From CAYRPO01 sp964426305 (GTDB lineage: Bacteria > Patescibacteriota > Saccharimonadia > Saccharimonadales > CAIOMD01), in NCBI GenBank assembly GCA_964426305.1, contig CAYRPO010000001.1, positions 1-64,000 of the forward strand: 64,000 nucleotides of DNA. The letters are read 5' to 3'. The position numbers were made by a program, and so were the translations under genes. This document shows positions 52,383 through 60,917 of this stretch, one piece after another. The notes under the pieces are model-generated. The model was not told where the DNA came from. It saw only the letters and a program-made list of their open reading frames with translations, and did not search any database. The first letter of the stretch is position 1. Each line of letters opens with the position of its first letter.

Positions 52383-52786
52383 CACTACCAGTTATCATTG
52401 CGATCATCGTTGCGGCAGTTGCAATTTTGGTATTGCTGAGTCTAACAAGCAAGACAAATGCACGGGGTATTGATCGAACGCATTTTGCTAATGAATGGAA
52501 TGATATTTTAGCAGAGAGTAAAGACAGTAAGACGCGCCCTATGAGTATCGTCCATGCTGACAAGCTCCTAGATGAAGCACTCCGTTGTCTTGGGTGTGAT
52601 GGTACAACATTTGCTGAAAGACTTGTCTGCGTAAAAAGTAAGTTAACGCAAAAAGATACTGTTTGGTCGGCGCACAAACTCCGCAACAAGATTGTTCATG
52701 AAACACAGTTTGACCCAACGCCTGCCGATGTTAACCGTGCGCTCAAGGGCTATCAGCGCGCTTTTAAAGATCTAGGAGTCCTGTGA
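52379..52786 (+). CDS. Membrane-anchored HEPN-like protein between gatA and gatB
   Basis: A 135-aa protein: one N-terminal membrane helix (2-22, 'LPVIIAIIVAAVAILVLLSL') and a helical cytosolic domain. 'ADKLLDEALRCLGCDGTTFA' is followed by 'VWSAHKLRNKIVHETQFD', with R102-N-K-I-V-H107, an R-x4-H arrangement as in HEPN domains. HEPN domains can be RNases, but many are inactive helical modules. The remaining 'VNRALKGYQRAFKDLGVL' completes the four-helix bundle. Similar small anchored proteins are frequent in Patescibacteria as I recall. It is 4-nt overlapped by gatA and its stop overlaps gatB, so it is co-translated in the operon. Confidence 0.65.
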   Translation: MTLPVIIAIIVAAVAILVLLSLTSKTNARGIDRTHFANEWNDILAESKDSKTRPMSIVHADKLLDEALRCLGCDGTTFAERLVCVKSKLTQKDTVWSAHKLRNKIVHETQFDPTPADVNRALKGYQRAFKDLGVL

Positions 52787-54240
52787 TGGAAAAGTATAAA
52801 ATCAAAGGGTACTATCCAACCGTTGGCATTGAATGCCATGTGCAGCTAAAGACAAAAACAAAGTTATTTGCCGGTGTAGGGAACGACGCAAGGGATGCGG
52901 CCCCAAATACACTTATCTCGCCTCTGTGCGTTGGCTTGCCGGGGACATTACCCGTACTCAACGCCGAGGCTGTGACACTGGCGATTCGGGCAGGTCTGGC
53001 ACTACGAGCTCATATTGCAGATGTGAGTCACTTTGATCGCAAGCACTATTTTTATCCAGATCTACCACTCGGGTATCAGATTACGCAATATGAACGGCCG
53101 GTTGTGTATGACGGGATTGTCGAAGCGCCGCTCGAAAGTGGCGAATATATTACGGTTCGCGTCAATCGTGCACACCTGGAAGCCGATGCCGGCAAAAGCA
53201 CGCATCCGGCTGGGGCGTCGTACTCGCTGGTTGACCTGAATCGTGCTGGGACTCCGTTGCTCGAAATTGTATCTGAGGCTGATATGCATAGCGCCGCCGA
53301 AGCTCGCGCCTATGCGCACGAGCTATGGCTACTCATGAAATATGCAGACGTGTCCGATGTAGACTTGTATCACGGCAATATGCGATTTGACGTCAATGTC
53401 AGTGTCAGTAAAGACCCTGAGCAGTTGGGTACGCGAAGCGAGACAAAAAACCTCAATAGTTTCCGAAGCGTCGAAAAAGCAGTTGAATTCGAAATCGGCC
53501 GACAAATTGAGCGACTCGAAAAAGGCCAAAATATTATTCAGGAAACTCGTGGATGGGACGATGCGAAGCAAAAAACTTTTAGCCAGCGCAGTAAAGAAGA
53601 CGCTCACGATTATCGATATTTCCCGGATCCTGATATTCCCCCCGTGCATATAACCGCAAGTAGCGTTGCGGCAGCCGCTGAAACGATGCCACTCTTGCCA
53701 AGTATATTGCGTGAAAAATTTGGCGAGCTCGGACTGGATTTTGCGCAGAGTCAGACATTGCTTGACGAACCGATGATGGCCAATATTGTACGTTTTGCAA
53801 TCGAAGCACATGACCACAAGACCGCACGGACTATTGCAAATTGGATCCTAGGTGAGTTGCTGCGCCTCGTAGACACGGGTGTAGTGACATGGACGCAGAT
53901 TGCCGATGCGTTTGAACAACTTGTTACGCTTGCCAGCATGGTTGACTCCGCCGTACTCAGTTCTACCGCCGCTAAGGAGCTCTTGAAAGAGGTCGTCTCG
54001 ACCAATACCGATCCAAAGCAGCTCGCAACGGATAGAAACTTAATGCAGGTGTCAGACACTAACGAACTGGTACTGGTTGTCAAGCAAGTACTAGCAGAAA
54101 ACCAAAAAGCTGCCGATGACGTGCGGGCTGGTGAGACAAAGGCGATTGGGTTTTTGGTTGGTCAGGTTATGAAAGCAAGTGCAGGTCGTGCGAACCCTGG
54201 CATAGTGCAGGGAATTATTAAGCAGGAGTTGGGGGTATAG
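52786..54240 (+). CDS. gatB: Amidotransferase subunit B
   Basis: A 484-aa subunit that activates and amidates the misacylated tRNA. 'YYPTVGIECHVQLKTKTKLF', 'DRKHYFYPDLPLGYQITQYE', 'LVDLNRAGTPLLEIVSEADM', 'ETKNLNSFRSVEKAVEFEI' and 'EDAHDYRYFPDPDIPPV' are all present, then the helical and YqeY-like tail ('VGQVMKASAGRANPGIVQG'). The ATG at 52786 is used; the GTG directly before it overlaps the previous stop. SD CTAGGAG lies 7 nt upstream. galU follows after 4 bp. Confidence 0.96.
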   Translation: MEKYKIKGYYPTVGIECHVQLKTKTKLFAGVGNDARDAAPNTLISPLCVGLPGTLPVLNAEAVTLAIRAGLALRAHIADVSHFDRKHYFYPDLPLGYQITQYERPVVYDGIVEAPLESGEYITVRVNRAHLEADAGKSTHPAGASYSLVDLNRAGTPLLEIVSEADMHSAAEARAYAHELWLLMKYADVSDVDLYHGNMRFDVNVSVSKDPEQLGTRSETKNLNSFRSVEKAVEFEIGRQIERLEKGQNIIQETRGWDDAKQKTFSQRSKEDAHDYRYFPDPDIPPVHITASSVAAAAETMPLLPSILREKFGELGLDFAQSQTLLDEPMMANIVRFAIEAHDHKTARTIANWILGELLRLVDTGVVTWTQIADAFEQLVTLASMVDSAVLSSTAAKELLKEVVSTNTDPKQLATDRNLMQVSDTNELVLVVKQVLAENQKAADDVRAGETKAIGFLVGQVMKASAGRANPGIVQGIIKQELGV

Positions 54241-54244
54241 TCCT

Positions 54245-55129
54245 ATGCAGTACCGACCTCCCACAAAAGCGATAATCTGTGCCGCTGGACTAGGTACGCG
54301 ATTTTTGCCACAAACCAAAGCGATGCCCAAGGAAATGCTGCCAATCATCGACAAACCCGTGATTCAGCTCATTGTTGAAGAGGTGGTTGCTGCAGGCGTG
54401 ACCGACGTCATCATTGTTACGGGCAGCACAAAACGTGCCATCGAGGATCATTTTGATCGTTCCGAGGAGCTTATCAAGGAGCTCCGAGAAAAAGGAAAAG
54501 ACGCCAAAGCAGACGAAATCGAAAAGATAGCGAATCTTGCTAATTTTGTGTATGTCCGACAAAAAGGCACACCAAAAGGCAATGCCCGACCCGTGCTCAA
54601 TGCGCAGCATTTGATCGATGATGACGAATCGTTTTTTGTTTTTTCGGCCGATGATTTCTTTGGAGGAGATGTGCCACGCGCTGTTCAGATGAAGCAAGCA
54701 TTTCTCAAAAATGGCGGCAAGACGGTCATCTGTCTTTCTAAGATTGACCCAACAGACGCTAACAAGTATGGGGTCGTACGGGTCAAAGAAGATATTGGCG
54801 GCGGTACATTACGCTTGGGTGGTGTCGTCGAAAAGCCAGGTGCCGACAAGATGCCTAGTGAATATGCCTCGATGATGGGCTATCTACTGACGCCCAATAT
54901 CTTGCCAATCATTGCACAGGAAAAACTTGGCAATTCAGGAGAAATAGTATTAGTCGATAGTATTAATGAATTGGCACAAACAGATGAGGTATACGGTCAG
55001 GTTATTGCCGGTGAATATCATGATACCGGCGATCCGCTCAAATACATTCAGACACTTGTGCATACGGCGCTCGAATCGCCGGTGTATGGTGAGGCTTTTC
55101 GCACGTACTTGAAAGATACTGTACTATAG
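54245..55129 (+). CDS. galU: UTP-glucose-1-phosphate uridylyltransferase
   Basis: A 294-aa nucleotidyltransferase making UDP-glucose. 'AIICAAGLGTRFLPQTKAMP' and 'KEMLPIIDKPVIQLIVEEVV' bind UTP. 'DVIIVTGSTKRAIEDHFDRS' and 'FVYVRQKGTPKGNARPVLNA' follow, with a small deviation from the usual 'RQ.EPLGLGHAVL'. 'NSGEIVLVDSINELAQT' and 'GEYHDTGDPLKYIQTLVH' complete it. The product is the substrate of GalE. It is read with gatB (4-bp gap), an operonic arrangement without functional logic. Confidence 0.93.
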   Translation: MQYRPPTKAIICAAGLGTRFLPQTKAMPKEMLPIIDKPVIQLIVEEVVAAGVTDVIIVTGSTKRAIEDHFDRSEELIKELREKGKDAKADEIEKIANLANFVYVRQKGTPKGNARPVLNAQHLIDDDESFFVFSADDFFGGDVPRAVQMKQAFLKNGGKTVICLSKIDPTDANKYGVVRVKEDIGGGTLRLGGVVEKPGADKMPSEYASMMGYLLTPNILPIIAQEKLGNSGEIVLVDSINELAQTDEVYGQVIAGEYHDTGDPLKYIQTLVHTALESPVYGEAFRTYLKDTVL

Positions 55130-55202
55130 GTTTTGCGCGCCCAATCGACCTCTGTAAATAGTATAGTAGACAATTTACAAAAGTTGTGGTATAATACCCT
55201 AC

Positions 55203-55433
55203 ATGGATGCTTTCGAAATATTGGTCATAATACTATCGATCACGTTGGCGATATTGCTGATATTGACGATTATTGCTGTATCGCTTACGATTCAGCTCCT
55301 AAAGAAGGCAAATCGTGCTGCAGATTATGTCGAGGCTACAACTGCTAATCTTGCAGCCGTCTCCGATACGATGAGGAGTGCGAGCGGGCCTGCTGCGCTG
55401 ATACGCGCAATTTCTGGATTGCTTCATAAATAA
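55203..55433 (+). CDS. Small membrane protein (DUF948-like size)
   Basis: A 76-aa protein with one long N-terminal membrane helix (about 4-32) and a helical cytosolic part 'ANRAADYVEATTANLAAVSD'. The design and the YtxH neighbour recall small DUF948-like proteins, but this is not certain. A full promoter is visible: TAGACA (55167-55172), 17-bp spacer, TATAAT (55190-55195), only 7 nt before the ATG, no SD, so it is one of the clearest leaderless starts. The next gene follows after 15 bp with a strong SD. Confidence 0.7.
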   Translation: MDAFEILVIILSITLAILLILTIIAVSLTIQLLKKANRAADYVEATTANLAAVSDTMRSASGPAALIRAISGLLHK

Positions 55434-55448
55434 GGAGGGAGTACATAT

Positions 55449-55853
55449 ATGGCATACAATACGACAAAGAAGGTTATCGCCGGTGCCTTGGTAGGGCTAG
55501 CGGCAGGATATATTGCAGGTGTTTTGACAGCTCCAAAGAGCGGCAAAGAAACACGTGAAGACATCAAACAGGCCGGTACGAAGGCGGTAAAAGAGATTGA
55601 GCGACGTTTGCAGGTTGTGTACGCTCAGCTTGATGAAGCGCTCGATATTGCAAAAGCACGAGCGTTCGACTTGGGCGAACGCGGCAAGAAGGAACTTTCC
55701 GAACTGCAAGGTAAAGCTGAAGACGCCAAGCATAAGGTATCTGAATTACTACATGCTGTCAAAGAAGGCGAAGCGGACGACCCGTCGTTGCAGGCAGCCG
55801 TTACAGAGGCAACTCAAGCAAAAGATGACCTTGTAGAGTATCTGAAAAAATAG
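55449..55853 (+). CDS. YtxH domain-containing protein
   Basis: A 134-aa protein. 'KKVIAGALVGLAAGYIAGVL' followed by 'TAPKSGKETREDIKQAG' is the YtxH signature: a glycine-rich membrane segment and a basic turn. A long amphipathic coiled-coil tail of about 85 residues follows. YtxH proteins are linked to general stress in Bacillus; the role here is unknown. SD AAGGAGGGAG precedes the ATG. The gene pair ends in an intrinsic terminator. Confidence 0.88.
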   Translation: MAYNTTKKVIAGALVGLAAGYIAGVLTAPKSGKETREDIKQAGTKAVKEIERRLQVVYAQLDEALDIAKARAFDLGERGKKELSELQGKAEDAKHKVSELLHAVKEGEADDPSLQAAVTEATQAKDDLVEYLKK

Positions 55854-55873
55854 TCTTTCACACTTTTTCGTGT

Positions 55874-55909
55874 AAAATGCCCCGCATTGTACTAGCGGGG
55901 CATTTTTTT
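55874..55909 (+). terminator. Intrinsic terminator after the YtxH gene
   Basis: AAATGCCCCGC (55875-55885) pairs with GCGGGGCATTT (55895-55905), loop of 9, followed by a run of T. Confidence 0.93.
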
Positions 55910-55978
55910 GTTGTACTTTGGCCATGACAGAGTATGCAAAAATCCTATATACTATGCATAACGACGAAAGAGGGAAGC

Positions 55979-58900
55979 ATGGCAAAAACAGTGGCCGGGT
56001 TGTCAACCGACCAGTATGTGCATCTGCACAACCATACGCAGTACAGTTTATTGGATGGGCTGACTAAGATTGGTCCATTGCTTGATTTTGTTAAAAGTAA
56101 CGGCATGCAGGCGGTGGCCATGACTGACCATGGCACGTTGTCTGGCGCGATTGAATTCTACAAGACTGCGAAAGCTACTGGCATAAAGCCAATCATTGGT
56201 ATCGAGACGTATATCGCAGCCCGAAAGCACACCGACAAAGACGCGGCCAAAGACAAACAACGCTTTCATCTTATATTACTTGCTATGAACATGACTGGGT
56301 ATCAGAATCTGATGCGCTTGAGTACGATTGCAAATCTTGACGGTTACTACTACTTTCCGCGCATCGACCATGACTTACTCGAAAAGTACAACGAAGGACT
56401 GATCGCGATGAGCGCCTGTATGGGGGGTGAGATTGGACAGGCTCTAAAAGACGGTAATACGCAGAAGGCGCGAGATATTGCGCAGTGGTATAAAGGCGTG
56501 TTTGGTGATCGGTACTACCTGGAAGTTCAAGATCATGGACATCCCAGAAACCCACTTCCCAACAAAGAACAGGAAGAGATTAATCGACACGTGTTGGCAC
56601 TTGGCAAAGAGCTTGATATACCAGCAGTTGTAACATGTGATGCTCACTATCTGATGCATGAAGATCAAGAAGCGCACGAAATATTGCTCTGCGTTGGTAC
56701 AGGTTCGTACTTGAGCGAGACGAACCGCATGTCACTCAAGGACTATCCGTTGCATGTTGTGCCTCCTCAAGAGCTCATAGATCGCTGGGGCGACGAGCAT
56801 CCAGAATTGATTACCAATACAAAGGCTGTTGCTGATCGCTGTAACATAGATATTGAGTTGGGCAAGATTCTCATTCCAAAGTTTCCCGTGCCTGACGGCG
56901 AAACCGAAAAAAGCTACCTTGACTTGCTTGTTTATCGAGGACTTGCTTTTCGCTACGGTGGGATCGACGAAGCCACGGCACATACGCTACATATCGAAGC
57001 AGCCAAGAAAACACTGCCTGATGACATTGCAGAGCGCGCAATTTTTGAGCTGGGTGTTATCAACAGCATGGGCTTCAACGGATATTTTTTGATTATTTGG
57101 GATTTTATAAAATGGGGGAAAGACAGTGGCATTGTGTTTGGGCCTGGTCGTGGTTCGGCGGCTGGTTCGATTATTGCCTATAGCTTGCGCATAACCGAGC
57201 TCGATCCAATCCGTTACGATCTACTGTTTGAGCGTTTTCTGAATCCAGACCGCATTAGCATGCCTGACATTGACATTGACATCCAAGACACTCGGCGTGA
57301 CGAGGTGATTCAATATTGTGTTGAAAAGTACGGTGATAACCGTGTAGCGAACATTGTCACATTTGGTCGTATGGCGGCACGTGCGGCAGTGCGCGATGTT
57401 GCTCGTGTGCTAGAGGTTCCATATGCAGATGCCGACCGACTGGCCAAGATGATTCCACCTCCTGTTCAAGGTCGGCATATTCCGCTCGAAAAGAGTTTAG
57501 TTGAGAGCGAAGAGCTAAAGGCGGAATACGAGAAAAATCCCAATGCTCGTCGTGTTTTTGACATGGCAATTCGGCTTGAGGGAACGGTGCGGAATCATGG
57601 CATTCACGCGGCTGGCGTTGTGATTGCTCCCGATGAGATTGTGAAATTTGCACCACTTGAAATGGCTCAAAAAGGTGTTGTTTCTACACAGTATCCTATG
57701 GGGCCAATTGAAGAGCTTGGCCTGTTGAAGATGGATTTTTTGGGGCTATCAAACCTTACGGTCATCAAAAACGCATTGAGGATCATCAAAAAAGTCTACA
57801 AAGAAGATATTGATATTGAGCGCGTATCGCTTGAGGACCAGGCAACGTTTGAACTGCTAGCGCGTGGTGACACTACCGGCGTGTTTCAGCTTGAATCTGC
57901 CGGCATGAAGCGTTATTTACGCGATTTGCAGCCGAGTGTCTTTGAAGATATCGTTGCTATGGTGGCGCTGTATCGACCTGGACCTATGCAGTTTATCGAT
58001 GATTTCATCGGTCGCAAACATGGTCGACGAGAGATTGTCTATCCGCATCCTAGTATGGAGAACGCCCTCAAGAACACCTATGGAGTGCTTGTGTATCAGG
58101 AACAAGTTATGCAGATCAGTAAAGAGGTTTGCGGCTTTACTGGTGGCGAGGCTGATACGCTTCGCAAGGCAATTGGTAAGAAAAACGCTGATCTTATGGC
58201 AAAAATGAAAGATAAGATGATCGAGGGCGGCCAAAAACACAGCGGCATTGACCGTGATCTTATGGAGCGTTTCTGGAAGCAGCTTGAAGATTTTGCGGCA
58301 TATTGTTTTAACAAAAGCCACGCAGCTTGTTATGCGCTTGTTGCCTACTGGACGGCATATCTAAAGGCACACTATCCTGCGGCGTTTATGGCGGCGCTGA
58401 TGACAAGCGACTACGACGATACCGATCGACTTTCGATCGAAATATCGGAATGCAAGCATATGGGGCTACAGGTGTTGCCGCCCGATGTGAACCAGTCATT
58501 CCATGAGTTTGCGGTTGTCCCTAATACACCAAAAGGACAAGCACCGCAGATTCGATTTGGCATGGATGCAGTGAAGAATGTTGGCCATGGTGCCGTTGCC
58601 GAGATTATACGCGTCCGAGAAGAAGGTGCATTTCAGGACCTAGGAGATTTTTTGCTGCGAGTTAATGGGCGCTTAGTCAATAAGAAAGTATGGGAAAGCT
58701 TGGTCAAATGCGGAGCCTTTGATGGTTTTGGCGCTCGAGCAGCACTCCTCGAACATCTTGACACTATCCTTGCAATTGGCGCTCGTGCCTCGAAGGACCA
58801 ACAGGCTGGACAAACTGACCTGTTTGGGGCGGATTCAGAAGTGACGATGCAGACAATTCAACTGCCAGCCCTGGAGTCTAGCGGCGTATACACAGAACAT

Positions 58901-59641
58901 GACTATTTGCTATGGGAGCGAGAGTTGCTCGGACTATACCTTTCCAGTCATCCGCTTGAGGCCTTTGAGACAATTTTGACAGAAAAAGCCGTGCCATTGT
59001 CTCAGATTGTAGGAACTGCTGACAGTAAAACTGCTACTGTTGGCGGGACAGTCGTCGACGTGCGTCAGATCAGTACCAAAAATGGCCAGGCTATGGCGTT
59101 TGTAAAAGTCGAGGATTTATTTGGTGATCAGCGCGAGTTGGTGATTTTTCCGGGCGTCTTTAAGGACACGGCCGATGTCTGGGTACGTGATAAGGTGATT
59201 TTGGCCAAGGGCAAGGTGAATGGCACTGACAAAAACGGTGAAGCCATGCAAGAGGCAAAGATTTTGGTCGACATGGCAGAGGTTCTTACTGTAGACGATG
59301 CAAAAGCATACCAGGAAACCGGCAGCAAAGCACACCTGGGCGCGGTACGGGCACGCGCGGCAAGTGCAAAGGTTTCAAACGCCACAACGGTGCAAGCGGC
59401 AAAAAAGATAGCACCTGCCGCGGCGCGTTTATACATACGAATGGCTGACAGTAAAGACGCCGATCTCCTCATAAAGCTCAAGAACATACTTGATGCATAT
59501 AACGGCATGCACGAGGCAGTACTTGTGCTTGGTGCCACAAAGAAGCAGATTATAAAATTGCCACAAAAAGTCAGTAGTTCATCACAGCTATTGGCTGAGG
59601 TTCAGAACTTAGTTGGTGCCGAAAGTGTGAAGTTTCAGTAG
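55979..59641 (+). CDS. dnaE: DNA polymerase III alpha subunit
   Basis: A 1220-aa replicative polymerase. The N-terminal PHP domain ('VHLHNHTQYSLLDGLTKIGP', 'MTDHGTLSGAIEFYKTAKAT') retains metal-binding histidines. The palm has 'VFGPGRGSAAGSIIAYSLRI' and 'MPDIDIDIQDTRRDEVIQYC' with the catalytic Asp pair, followed by 'YRPGPMQFIDDFIGRKHGRR', fingers, HhH ('FGMDAVKNVGHGAVAEIIRV') and the OB domain ('VGGTVVDVRQISTKNGQAMA'). The length is slightly above typical DnaE1. The ATG at 55979 follows AGAGGGAAGC; the 15 upstream codons include the TATACT promoter and are rejected. Monocistronic. Confidence 0.97.
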   Translation: MAKTVAGLSTDQYVHLHNHTQYSLLDGLTKIGPLLDFVKSNGMQAVAMTDHGTLSGAIEFYKTAKATGIKPIIGIETYIAARKHTDKDAAKDKQRFHLILLAMNMTGYQNLMRLSTIANLDGYYYFPRIDHDLLEKYNEGLIAMSACMGGEIGQALKDGNTQKARDIAQWYKGVFGDRYYLEVQDHGHPRNPLPNKEQEEINRHVLALGKELDIPAVVTCDAHYLMHEDQEAHEILLCVGTGSYLSETNRMSLKDYPLHVVPPQELIDRWGDEHPELITNTKAVADRCNIDIELGKILIPKFPVPDGETEKSYLDLLVYRGLAFRYGGIDEATAHTLHIEAAKKTLPDDIAERAIFELGVINSMGFNGYFLIIWDFIKWGKDSGIVFGPGRGSAAGSIIAYSLRITELDPIRYDLLFERFLNPDRISMPDIDIDIQDTRRDEVIQYCVEKYGDNRVANIVTFGRMAARAAVRDVARVLEVPYADADRLAKMIPPPVQGRHIPLEKSLVESEELKAEYEKNPNARRVFDMAIRLEGTVRNHGIHAAGVVIAPDEIVKFAPLEMAQKGVVSTQYPMGPIEELGLLKMDFLGLSNLTVIKNALRIIKKVYKEDIDIERVSLEDQATFELLARGDTTGVFQLESAGMKRYLRDLQPSVFEDIVAMVALYRPGPMQFIDDFIGRKHGRREIVYPHPSMENALKNTYGVLVYQEQVMQISKEVCGFTGGEADTLRKAIGKKNADLMAKMKDKMIEGGQKHSGIDRDLMERFWKQLEDFAAYCFNKSHAACYALVAYWTAYLKAHYPAAFMAALMTSDYDDTDRLSIEISECKHMGLQVLPPDVNQSFHEFAVVPNTPKGQAPQIRFGMDAVKNVGHGAVAEIIRVREEGAFQDLGDFLLRVNGRLVNKKVWESLVKCGAFDGFGARAALLEHLDTILAIGARASKDQQAGQTDLFGADSEVTMQTIQLPALESSGVYTEHDYLLWERELLGLYLSSHPLEAFETILTEKAVPLSQIVGTADSKTATVGGTVVDVRQISTKNGQAMAFVKVEDLFGDQRELVIFPGVFKDTADVWVRDKVILAKGKVNGTDKNGEAMQEAKILVDMAEVLTVDDAKAYQETGSKAHLGAVRARAASAKVSNATTVQAAKKIAPAAARLYIRMADSKDADLLIKLKNILDAYNGMHEAVLVLGATKKQIIKLPQKVSSSSQLLAEVQNLVGAESVKFQ

Positions 59642-59644
59642 TAC

Positions 59645-60343
59645 TCAGGAATCAGTAGGCTGTGACTGGTGCTTTCGGTGCGTTTTGTAGACATGATGAG
59701 CTTCTAGGAGTGCGCCGATGACGACCAGGCTACCAGCAATACTTGCCAGGAGTGCTGGTGAAGTCTGTAGGTAGCGTGGCTTGAGTGCTGCGGTAGTGCC
59801 GGCGGGACTCGTTGCGGCAAGTGGATTTTGGCTGCCAGTTGCCTTCCCGTAAAAAGCTACCACGACAATTGTATTTTTGTGGCCCTGATATGTGCCATAA
59901 TTTGCAATGCCGATCCCCATATCGCTATACTCGTTGTTCAGTAGGTTGTCCCGGTGTGTTGGGCTGTCGAGCCAACCCTGTATGACGGCTTCAGCCGATT
60001 CATTTGTGATCGCCAGATTTTCGCCAGCTAGTTGGTAGCTGTATCCGGCATCGGCAAAGTATTTCCACGGAGTTGTGCCATCTGGTGCTACGTGCTGAAA
60101 GTACTGCTTCTTAACCATGTCTTCTGCCTTGGCTTGTGCGGCGCTACTCAGTTGTAAATTATTGCTCAGTGGATTTGCATTTATCGTCGTACGGGCTTTG
60201 TTGCTTAACTCGTAGATTTCGCTACTGCCAAAAGCGCGGGTTAAGGCTGAGTTGACGGGCAAAAAAATAGTTGCCACAAAGAGCAGCATAAACAGGCCAC
60301 TAACGTGGAGTATATGTCCGATGCGATGATGGTGTGTATTCAT
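59645..60343 (-). CDS. Membrane-anchored CAP/SCP domain protein
   Basis: A 232-aa extracytoplasmic protein: signal anchor at about 12-35, a CAP domain at about 43-170 with 'EIYELSNKARTTINANPLSN', 'HVAPDGTTPWKYFADAGYSY', 'LAGENLAITNESAEAVIQGW', 'SPTHRDNLLNNEYSDMGIGI', and a C-terminal membrane helix at about 195-215 with a His/Lys-rich tail. The putative catalytic His/Glu cluster of CAP proteins is present (H, E in GEN, H in HRDNLL). The role is unknown; secreted CAP proteins are common in Gram-positive surfaces. It overlaps the SpoU gene by 4 nt. Confidence 0.9.
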   Translation of the reverse strand: MNTHHHRIGHILHVSGLFMLLFVATIFLPVNSALTRAFGSSEIYELSNKARTTINANPLSNNLQLSSAAQAKAEDMVKKQYFQHVAPDGTTPWKYFADAGYSYQLAGENLAITNESAEAVIQGWLDSPTHRDNLLNNEYSDMGIGIANYGTYQGHKNTIVVVAFYGKATGSQNPLAATSPAGTTAALKPRYLQTSPALLASIAGSLVVIGALLEAHHVYKTHRKHQSQPTDS

Positions 60344-60837
60344 GATAAGCGATTGATTGTCATGGCATACAATGCGATGCCCGCTGCGACAGATACATTG
60401 AACGATTCTTTGCGGCCGACCATTGGAATCTCGAGGATCGCGTCGACTTGCTGTAGTGTTTCGGCTGTAACACCCAGCACTTCGTTCCCTACTAGTATGG
60501 CTGTTTTTGGTGTTGGTGTAAATGATGCTAATGGCATGGACGTAGCAGCTTGTTCGAGGGCCACGATAAAAAACCCAGCTTTACGGGCAGCGGCAGTTGC
60601 TTGGTCGACGGTTGTATGTACCGAAAAAGGCATCGTCTCCTCGGCACCCAAAGCGGTTTTGTGGATTTGTGCAGTAATTTTATCGGCTAGATGTGGCAGT
60701 CGTGGGTCTTGGGGTAAGCGAGGAAATGGTGTATACCCGGCCAAAAATATATGTGATACACCGAATCCATCAGCCGATCGAAAGATACTACCGACATTAT
60801 GTGTACTGCGTATGTTGTCAAGAATGAGTGCAAGCAT
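60340..60837 (-). CDS. SpoU/TrmH-family RNA 2'-O-methyltransferase
   Basis: A 165-aa SPOUT enzyme without the extra N-terminal domain. Motif 1 'LILDNIRSTHNVGSIFRSAD', motif 2 'TAILVGNEVLGVTAETLQQV' and motif 3 'ILEIPMVGRKESFNVSVAAG' bind SAM in the knot. The target (rRNA or tRNA) is unknown. The ATG at 60837 sits 8 nt after a TATAGT box (60851-60846); the ATG two codons upstream would lie nearly on the box. It is divergent from the PilB-like gene and co-translated with the CAP protein, a mixed operon. Confidence 0.92.
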   Translation of the reverse strand: MLALILDNIRSTHNVGSIFRSADGFGVSHIFLAGYTPFPRLPQDPRLPHLADKITAQIHKTALGAEETMPFSVHTTVDQATAAARKAGFFIVALEQAATSMPLASFTPTPKTAILVGNEVLGVTAETLQQVDAILEIPMVGRKESFNVSVAAGIALYAMTINRLS

Positions 60838-60917
60838 CTGCATGTACTATATCAAATCAGACAATTATGCGAACTTCGGTATGGCGCCTGCCGCCATGAC
60901 TGATATACTTAAGCAGT

